A stretch of 64,000 nt of DNA, taken from positions 32,341,631-32,405,630 of the forward strand of contig NC_068971.1 of assembly GCF_016808095.1 (NCBI RefSeq), in the 5' to 3' direction. Made by a program: the position numbers and the translations under genes. This document shows positions 59,801 through 64,000 of the stretch, piece by piece. Each line of letters begins with the position of its first letter. Positions within the stretch are counted from its first letter, which is position 1. The notes below the pieces were generated by a model. That model was not told the DNA's origin, did not search any database, and saw only the letters and a program-made list of their open reading frames with translations. The DNA is from Vigna angularis (taxonomy: Eukaryota > Streptophyta > Magnoliopsida > Fabales > Fabaceae).

Positions 59801-62726
59801 AAAATGGTGACCAATATTTGTTACTAGTAAAGTGATCTATGGCACTTGAGTCGAGAACCTAAGGTCCAAGAGAAGGAGGCCGAGTTAGGCCAACAAAAGA
59901 TATACCTGTGCGTGCAATAAGAGCAGTGGAACTAGCGTATGGACTCCGATCAGGGCAATCTCGATGGCATGGTTGTCGCTTGGCCATGACGAGCAAAACA
60001 GTTTGGTAGTCGATCTGAACTTAAACTCCAACAACGGTGATGGCAACTCTGGCAACGGTGGAGGTGGCTCCGACAATCGTGCATGCGGCTCTAGTAACAG
60101 CGATGGTGGGTGCAGTGTCAGTGGTGACGAAAAAAATGGAGAACGTAAGCTCTAAATATCATGTTGAATATAGTAAAAACTAGGTATAGGGTTAATCTCC
60201 CTTCGGTAATACACATAGGATAATGCATTTATAATAAAGAAAATATGAGCTAAGCCCAAATACAAATAAATATGTAAAATGACATAAGACACAATATAAA
60301 TATCTAACAAGAACAAAAATCAAACAACGGAGACACACCATGCAGGATGTTTTAACCATTCTAGAACTAGTCAACTACATAATCAAGGTCATGTCATTGG
60401 TCACTCATCCATCCTTGAAGATGGGGATTCAAATCCGTTTAAAAAGAGAGTGGAAAGTGAAATTACCCAATTTTCATGGGAAAGATCGTATTAGGTAGCA
60501 AGCTAGGGTTGAAAATTTTTTAATTAATTGTATTTATAAACATGGCCTTTTTGAAAAGCAAAAGACTAAACCAGAACTCAAATTGTCCATGGGCTTGATT
60601 TGAATGGAAGGGACTAATGTAAACTGGATTAGATCTGGAAGCCTATAATTACACAAACTCACCCAAACACTAGCATTAAACTCACACAGACCAGAATGCC
60701 GAAAATGTGGAAGAACAAGTATTTGTATAGTTAGAAATCACAACAAACCTCTCAGCTCCTAGAACTGTAGGTACCGAGCCATTTCACTCTCAATTCATCT
60801 TGCTATCTGCACCCTATGAGCCACACCATTTTTTTGTTCCCTCTGTTACAATCAGCACTCCATTGTGACAACTACAACCTCTGCTGCTGATTGCAAGGTT
60901 TCCTTCTTTCTGGAGTAAAGTTTCAGAATCCTTGGGCTGTGTTGACCCAACAATTGGTCCTCCAGCTGACCGTTGTTCCTGGGCTCTATCAACATTGGAG
61001 GTTTTCAAGGTGGAATCATTGAATAGGTTTTCTAGTAATGGAACAGAAAATCCCTATGAACAATTACCGGCCTTGCAATCAAACAAATTGTGTGTTGGAG
61101 TTTGAGCAGCAATTTATAATGTTCATAGGCCCAATTACCCAGATTACAGAAGAATTGACTTTAGGATTGTTTTATGAATGATTTGAATGTGATTAGTATG
61201 TAGAAGAAAATTGAGGACTCGTGATCCACAAATTGTGCCCACTGTCATTCATTTAGACAAACAGATAAACAACAAATTTTATATTTATAATGCTAGGCTT
61301 AGAGAAAAAAAAAAGGAAATAGTCAACTTTCTGTTCGGTGTGGTTTAGCACCAGAACACTGGGTCTGGGCTGTTATAACCAGTGAGATTTGAATCCTAAT
61401 TCAACCCGAGAACAACATTTTGTTTCTTTAAAAAGGGTTAAAGCTGATAGAGATACAGTGGGAACTGGGAAGATGTTATACTAGTGGTAATTCGAAAGAA
61501 AATTCATTGTTCAAAACATTTTGTTTCTTTAACTTGAGAAAATGTTAGAAAGAAGTTTATCGTTTTCAATGTTGCCAACCATTATTATGGCCACATCATG
61601 GGTATCATGAAAAAACTTTAAGAATGCTTATTTTGAGAGATGAAGATAAAAAGGTTGAATTGTTGGGACCAAATTCATAGCTGAGTTGCTAGGAACAATT
61701 ACTTTATTTCAGTACTTAGTGCAAGGCTTCTTGTGTAACACAAGGCATTGATAAGCCATAACAAAAATTAGGCAGTTATACCTCTGCATTAGGAAGTTAT
61801 TTTTACATTAATTTCGAGTAAAGCAGTTTTATCCAATGGTGTGCCAGTTATAGTTTGACACTTGCACAAGGCAATAACGGGTTGAGGTTGTTGATTTTGG
61901 TGTTTTGAAAGAAATCTATTTTAAGGAAACCCAGTATTTTTTTATGTTTATACTAAAATCTTAACTAAATACAGTAAGATGATTCTATAATTTATCTAGA
62001 ATTAAATGTATTTATTTCTTGAATCCAACAGAAACAGACCTATATACTCACGGAAAAGCATTTATTAGACAATATCTTAGTGAACAGCCCAAGACAAACA
62101 GAAACAAAAATAATTGCGTGGATAAAATAGAATAAACATTATTCAGATAAAGAATTGAGACACTACAATTTGATACCTATGAAGAACTATGGAATGCATA
62201 CCTTCTCTTGAGAAAACAGCCCAAAATCCCCAGTTTTACACACAACCTCTGTTGCATTTCACAGCATATATTACTCAAAAAATAGGATAACATTAAATTT
62301 ACTATAAAAGTAAAATAGTGAAAGAATTTTAGTACCTTTGTCTCTAATAGTAATTTCTTCTGGAAGAGCAGTATGGTCTCTGAAACATTAAAAGATAAGC
62401 AATGAAATGCTCAAAACCAAAATAAAATTCCGAAAGCATGTAATTTGTATGTTATAATCTAGTAAAACCGTACTTGCCAGTATCTTCAAGTACATCCAAC
62501 TCAAAAGCATCCAACTGTAATCTCTCAGGTATACTAACACATATACGCAAGGTTTCCACATGGGCAAAGTCTTCTCTATTGTCCACAAATTTATTAACGT
62601 TAATGAGCATCTCCTTGCAATCATCAAGTGCATATTCAACCTTTCTCGAGTATATTCTGACAATGCCGAGAAGAAGATAGCCTAGCACTCTATAGGATAC
62701 AACATCCATTTCTTGCAAAATTTTGT
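34052..62726 (-). CDS. RAD21.1: Cohesin kleisin subunit RAD21/SCC1, plant RAD21.1 (SYN2) type, 5' end missing
   Basis: Closes the cohesin ring by joining the SMC1/SMC3 heads; nuclear; needed for sister-chromatid cohesion and DNA repair. Visible exons: 62726-62474, 62379-62336, 62248-62202, 51148-51090, 50964-50249, 50130-50016, 44795-44659, 44586-44375, 35871-35838, 35735-35711, 35623-35491, 34147-34052. They total 1871 nt, phases agree, and after two leading bases give 622 residues and a stop. The first exons show the Rad21/Rec8 N-terminal domain ([37 protein letters not shown]). The middle is acidic and low-complexity. The last exons show the C-terminal winged helix ([24 protein letters not shown]). 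About 40 N-terminal residues (MFYSH...-type) lie beyond the right edge. SYN2 assignment rests on the N-terminal wording and is moderately sure. Introns up to 11 kb are full of transposons. Confidence 0.9.
34395..34477. repeat. (AT)n microsatellite, ~83 bp
   Basis: Uninterrupted AT dinucleotide array of about 41 repeats in the last intron of RAD21. Open frames of alternating Ile-Tyr across it are artefacts. Confidence 0.97.
35872..36416. other. RAD21 intron sequence left of element L
   Basis: No gene or element recognised. A plus-strand open frame at 36131-36331 has no known domain. Confidence 0.5.
36422..38644 (-). mobile_element. Gag-only LTR retrotransposon L (non-autonomous)
   Basis: LTRs 36422-36758 and 38325-38644 (in plus coordinates TGTTAG...CCTATCA) are clearly related but diverged and of unequal length. 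The target duplication TACCC lies at 36417-36421 and 38645-38649. The minus-strand interior encodes a Ty3/gypsy-type gag and a short terminal piece ([11 protein letters not shown], near 36790) that looks like the C-terminal end of a gypsy polyprotein; protease, RT and integrase are absent. Located in the 8.5-kb RAD21 intron, same strand as the gene. Confidence 0.9.
37195..38240 (-). pseudogene. Element L gag (Retrotrans_gag type)
   Basis: From [12 protein letters not shown] at 38240 the frame runs through a charged coiled-coil-like stretch ([20 protein letters not shown]) to the conserved gag core [20 protein letters not shown] ... [18 protein letters not shown] ... LIRGFGERD. After a frame change near 37580 a second frame continues to 37195 with a Lys/Glu-rich tail. 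No zinc knuckle is visible. The core is the plant gypsy gag family; the tail function is unknown. Confidence 0.78.
39755..40324 (+). pseudogene. Element E gag, truncated
   Basis: Starts [20 protein letters not shown] and follows the copia gag (UBN2-like) pattern [35 protein letters not shown]. Compared with the copy in F it lacks about 35 residues after AAVEMW. A TGA at 40322 stops the frame just before the zinc knuckle, which reads [14 protein letters not shown], with the second Cys changed to Arg. Confidence 0.9.
40560..43674 (+). pseudogene. Element E pol, frameshifted
   Basis: The protease motif is damaged: NSWV is followed directly by a shifted GASDHISG, so the catalytic Asp segment is deleted. 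40626-41516 carries pre-integrase and integrase ([42 protein letters not shown]). A frame break follows; RT spans 42118-43104 with a TAG at 42556 and YVDDIVITG intact. A TAA near 43102 and further breaks precede RNase H at 43336-43674 ([18 protein letters not shown]). Not functional. Confidence 0.9.
44375..44795 (-). CDS. RAD21.1: RAD21 exons (RKRR linker and Pro/Ser-rich region)
   Basis: 44795-44659 encodes [20 protein letters not shown] and [17 protein letters not shown]; the pattern of a basic RKRR followed by FYEPLLPC is typical of plant RAD21. 44586-44375 encodes [20 protein letters not shown] and a Pro/Ser/Thr-rich stretch ending FPSLLDE. The two are 72 bp apart, the shortest intron of the gene. 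Confidence 0.9.
45861..49330 (+). pseudogene. Element N gag-pol remnant
   Basis: Gag opens with [20 protein letters not shown], the classical start of Tork/Sire-like copia gag, followed by a stop. 45959-46267 and 46258-46971 continue it ([30 protein letters not shown]) into the protease-like region (SAS FHTTPS in place of the usual S.A..H). 47034-47441 is pre-integrase/integrase ([33 protein letters not shown]). 48090-48990 is RT (YVDDRLIAG), 49038-49330 RNase H. A foreign ~280-bp insert at about 47630-47905 ends with an I-type LTR tail. Confidence 0.82.
47630..47905 (+). repeat. Insert in element N with I-type LTR tail
   Basis: The integrase/RT spacer of N is interrupted by unrelated sequence ending AATTCATTCTCTTTTCAAG, which matches the end of the LTR of element I (28350-28367). 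The left boundary is uncertain and the 5' part of this insert is not recognised. Confidence 0.45.
50016..51148 (-). CDS. RAD21.1: RAD21 central exons (acidic, disordered)
   Basis: 51148-51090 encodes [19 protein letters not shown]; 50964-50249, the largest exon (716 nt), encodes [20 protein letters not shown] and a long Glu/Asp/Ser-rich stretch ending DSIGRPKRG; 50130-50016 encodes [20 protein letters not shown] and [17 protein letters not shown]. The region is expected to be unstructured, as in other kleisins where separase cuts, but no separase site can be assigned from sequence alone. Confidence 0.9.
51149..52521. other. RAD21 11-kb intron, left unassigned part
   Basis: AT-rich intron sequence between exon 51148 and element G. 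No gene, structural RNA or recognisable transposon end seen. Confidence 0.5.
53027..55868 (-). pseudogene. Element F integrase-RT-RNase H
   Basis: 55868-55506 gives pre-integrase and integrase start ([24 protein letters not shown]); 55496-55206 the integrase core ([22 protein letters not shown]); 55071-54022 integrase end and RT ([43 protein letters not shown]); 54015-53386 RT with YVDDIVITR in place of the usual final Gly; 53386-53027 RNase H ([19 protein letters not shown]). Frame breaks at about 55500, 55100, 54018 and 53386. Confidence 0.9.
55724..57094 (-). CDS. Element F gag-protease open frame
   Basis: An intact 456-codon frame from [20 protein letters not shown]. It includes the ~35-residue segment [20 protein letters not shown] that E lacks, the gag core, an Arg/Gly-rich stretch ([18 protein letters not shown]), a zinc knuckle [14 protein letters not shown] (final Cys changed to Phe), and the protease motif [11 protein letters not shown]. 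The frame drifts off the pol frame near 55860. It is the best preserved gag of this family in the window. Confidence 0.9.
   Translation of the reverse strand: MASRSVLSFSGSPSITSEKLNGKNYLSWSAAVEMWFLGQGHYDHLEQDGSQVPSEKAEQWKQADFQLCALLWQSVESRLLISLRAFKTCHSFWKKAQSIYVNDIQRLYDTTNKLACLKMIDHDMVSFMTEAQAAVEELRMFLEVESSEDIKKKLDKYYMMMILRALHPDLNHIRDQLLTSHEVSSLEALTTRLLRVPVPQSQEAHETMEPSVMVAMRGRGGRGTRGGGRGGRGGQGRPECTYCKRVGHTQENFYSLHGFPSKTANISKAETPTSNSKFIEEEYQEYLRLKSNSLAQSSQSPSTSTACISQSMEGQNSWVIDSGASDHISGNTSLFSTLSLQEKTHFIGLANGSKTCSEGVGQVSLSSSLTLKSVLFVPNCPSNLISLSQLTKMLHCSITFDSKSFVIQECGSGDRLEKDMKLEVYTILDLVHGYPVLQLFPLKCYMTDLAILTCQS
58274..58549 (+). pseudogene. Captured fragment: zinc-ribbon end of a RING-type E3 ubiquitin ligase
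   Basis: Plus-strand frame beginning [11 protein letters not shown], then [13 protein letters not shown], a C-x2-C ... C-x2-C zinc ribbon, and later [16 protein letters not shown]. This order is that of the N terminus of plant RING E3 ligases of the RHC1A/RDUF type (zinc ribbon, then RSPFNP before the RING). The frame leaves that family after RSPFNP, ending at TAG 58547. The GC content is clearly higher than the surrounding transposon. It sits inside element G, opposite in strand. Fragment only; no RING. Confidence 0.8.
58816..59121 (+). pseudogene. Captured fragment: NAD-dependent glycerol-3-phosphate dehydrogenase N terminus
   Basis: Frame [20 protein letters not shown], then [29 protein letters not shown] and KIRIWRR. 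This matches the start of plant cytosolic GPDH (GPDHc type), including the NAD-binding GxGxxG (here GVGAWG). Similarity stops at about 59016, after RRLGK, where the family continues with the catalytic part. The rest of the frame, 59017-59121 ([20 protein letters not shown]...), is of another, unrecognised origin. The upstream 58550-58815 looks intron- or UTR-like. Within element G. Confidence 0.85.
59122..59392 (+). other. End of captured segment, non-coding
   Basis: After the TGA at 59119-59121 the sequence is AT-rich, with phrases such as GACCTAATTGACACAAAT that recur in plant transposon ends. Element G's RT sequence resumes at about 59393 (ACTTTTATATGGTTATTGG). No TIR or target duplication could be found for the captured block alone. 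Confidence 0.5.
60315..62201. other. RAD21 11-kb intron, right unassigned part
   Basis: Unique-looking AT-rich intron sequence. A 64-codon minus-strand frame at 60814-61008 is unrecognised. No transposon ends seen. Confidence 0.5.
62202..62726 (-). CDS. RAD21.1: RAD21 first visible exons (N-terminal domain)
   Basis: 62726-62474 encodes [40 protein letters not shown] and [17 protein letters not shown], the second half of the Rad21/Rec8 N-terminal domain that binds the SMC3 neck. 62379-62336 encodes [14 protein letters not shown] and 62248-62202 encodes [15 protein letters not shown]. The acceptor at 62727-62728 (CTGCAG|AC) requires a further upstream exon ending in one base of Asp; it is not found up to 64000. 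Confidence 0.92.
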
Positions 62727-63164
62727 CTGCAGAGGGAAAATAAAATAAATAAAAATGGCAAAACAATAGCATAAAGTTAATCTGGATTTCACAAGGTGGA
62801 TTATAAACAGAAACAAAAAAATTCTTAACAGTTTTTGGGAGTAACAGGACCAACCACCATCAAACATAATCCATAAAAAAGTGTTCTTACAAACTTCTAA
62901 TACAATTAACCAGTTTATTAGCTTTAATAAAATTTATTAGGGAAAGCATTTTTAATATTTAACCCAGTCAAGAAAAATTAAAATTCTAAATATTATAATT
63001 GCTGCATGGGTAGCTCCAAGAACACTGGGTGCACTGGGGTCCTTGGCCCCAAGACCTTTCCCCTTGGCAAATATACAACTCCACACATAATCAACATGAC
63101 TAAAAAATCCATCATGAATGACTAAAGAATTAGAAGAAGTTAAGAGTAAATAAAATCAATTTTA

Positions 63165-63420
63165 TGCATCCTAAAGCTCGAGCATGTATGTCACAGACAC
63201 CAAGCTTAAGATACAAAATCAACCCACGGCCTACAGAGGAGATTAGTTAATGTATCAGCGAATTGATCATTGAAGTTAACAAAACTGGTAGTTTATGTCC
63301 TAAAAGAATAATGTCAAAGACAAAATGTAGTCAATATCTGTATTTTTTCCTTTTATGAGACTAGGTTAGAAGCAATATTTTGCATAGCCAAATGGCTGGG
63401 GAAATTTAATTTGGTCTGCT
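63165..63420 (-). mobile_element. Copia RNase H scrap in RAD21 upstream intron
   Basis: Reads in plus coordinates like the complement of a copia 3' end (GCTCGAGCATGTATGTC..., CACCAAGCTTAAGATAC, TTAATGTATCAGCGAATTGATC). No LTR beside it. The remainder of 62727-64000 shows no recognisable gene. Confidence 0.55.
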
Positions 63421-64000
63421 ACTATCCCACCAGCAAAAACTGATTAATAAATTTTCATCCCTATTTTTAACTCCATAGGAAATATACCATATCATCCTAT
63501 AATCATTACCCCTTTCAATAAGTTGTTGACAATGTTTGCTGATACAAGTATCAAATAGCACTTCTGCAACATCTATCCATGCTCGTGTATGATTGTGGTT
63601 TAGATCACTGTTACCTGTCTTTCAGTTAGTATTTGATACCCTACTTGGCTACTGTTAACTTCTCGCATATATCTGTACAATTACATACTATCAGTACAAT
63701 CAGACTCGTTTCACGAAAACAGATTTTCTTTTCAAATTTCAATCAATGTGACCGCAACCACATTCATCATTGTCACTAGTTGTTCTCCTTAAACTTGAAT
63801 TCAACGCCAATAACTTCCACACAAAGAGGAATTATGATTAGGATAATCGCTTCATATATATAATAGACATGGAAATTGCACACAATAATTAAAATTGTGT
63901 ATTAAAGAAAGCTCTAAAGCCGCAGAAGCTTCATCGTATTTACCTTAACGGCAACATGTTTTGCCTACAGGGTTAAAACCACTCTGCTAAACCAAAAGCC

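Larger units (their letters stand above)
52527..60309 (-). mobile_element. Copia element G carrying host gene fragments; host of nest I' and F
   Basis: LTRs 52527-52678 and 60163-60309 (B-related, TTGAATATAGTAAAA...ATATCTAACA). Target duplication AGAAC at 52522-52526 and 60310-60314. The complement of a primer site (TGATATTTAGAGC) lies next to the right LTR. Own sequence without nests: RNase H (57993-58274, minus), captured host DNA (58275-59392), RT (59393-59820), protease joint and a GGC/GGT-rich leader (to 60162). Gag, integrase and part of RT are deleted. Same strand as RAD21. Confidence 0.88.

Noticed and set aside
60814..61008. 64-codon minus-strand frame as a possible extra RAD21 exon
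   Set aside because: Not similar to kleisins, and the exons at 62202 and 51148 already join in frame (...SQEK|FEEFD).
63940..64000. Candidate first RAD21 exon at the right edge
   Set aside because: A GTAAAT donor-like site exists but the encoded residues do not resemble the conserved MFYSH-type N terminus and stops are close.

Overview
This window is nuclear DNA of a flowering plant, most likely a papilionoid legume. The evidence is AT-rich intergenic DNA, GT-AG spliced genes with short exons, two conserved plant genes, and Ty1/copia elements primed by initiator tRNA-Met. One spacer repeat at 27731-27840 resembles LTRs I know from phaseoloid legumes. The genus cannot be fixed from sequence alone.

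Two host genes, both on the minus strand, fill almost the whole window. PPO2, the mitochondrial-type protoporphyrinogen IX oxidase of heme/tetrapyrrole synthesis, runs from ATG 30746 to stop 3397. Its 18 exons can all be placed and join into exactly 1500 nt (499 codons plus stop). A RAD21/SCC1 kleisin of cohesin, closest by eye to plant RAD21.1/SYN2, runs from beyond 62726 to stop 34052. Its 12 visible exons join in frame into 622 residues, and only the extreme N terminus is missing. The two genes are tandem, about 3.3 kb apart. I found no disrupting change in either reading frame, although both introns sets are swollen by transposons.

Layout: 1-2050, decayed Ty3/gypsy leader and gag. 2223-2961, a Mutator-like MITE with 9-bp target duplication and a ~150-bp internal palindrome. 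3397-6138, PPO2 exons 18-11. 6139-14066 (intron 10), a three-LTR copia array (A) with 20-bp minisatellites, into which a very young copia element (B, identical LTRs) is nested. 14067-14107, exon 10. 14108-18872 (intron 9), copia C whose 5' LTR is split by a hAT-like element (D1). 18873-19929, exons 9-7. 19930-28465 (intron 6), nested remains of copia elements H, J and I, a solo LTR, a second hAT-like element (D2) and a chimeric TRIM (K). 28466-30746, exons 6-1. 30747-34051, intergenic.

In RAD21: 34052-35871, exons 12-9. 35872-44374, a gag-only LTR element (L) and copia E. 44375-44795, exons 8-7. 44796-50015, degenerate copia N. 50016-51148, exons 6-4. 51149-62201, an 11-kb intron with a three-level nest: copia G holds solo LTR I', which holds copia F. 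G also carries fragments of two unrelated host genes, a RING-type E3 zinc ribbon and glycerol-3-phosphate dehydrogenase. 62202-62726, exons 3-1 of those visible. 62727-64000, upstream intron with a copia scrap.

The most unusual items are the captured host gene fragments in G, the LTRs of family C/E/F ending in ...AAGT instead of ...CA (three independent target-site duplications), and the triple-LTR array.
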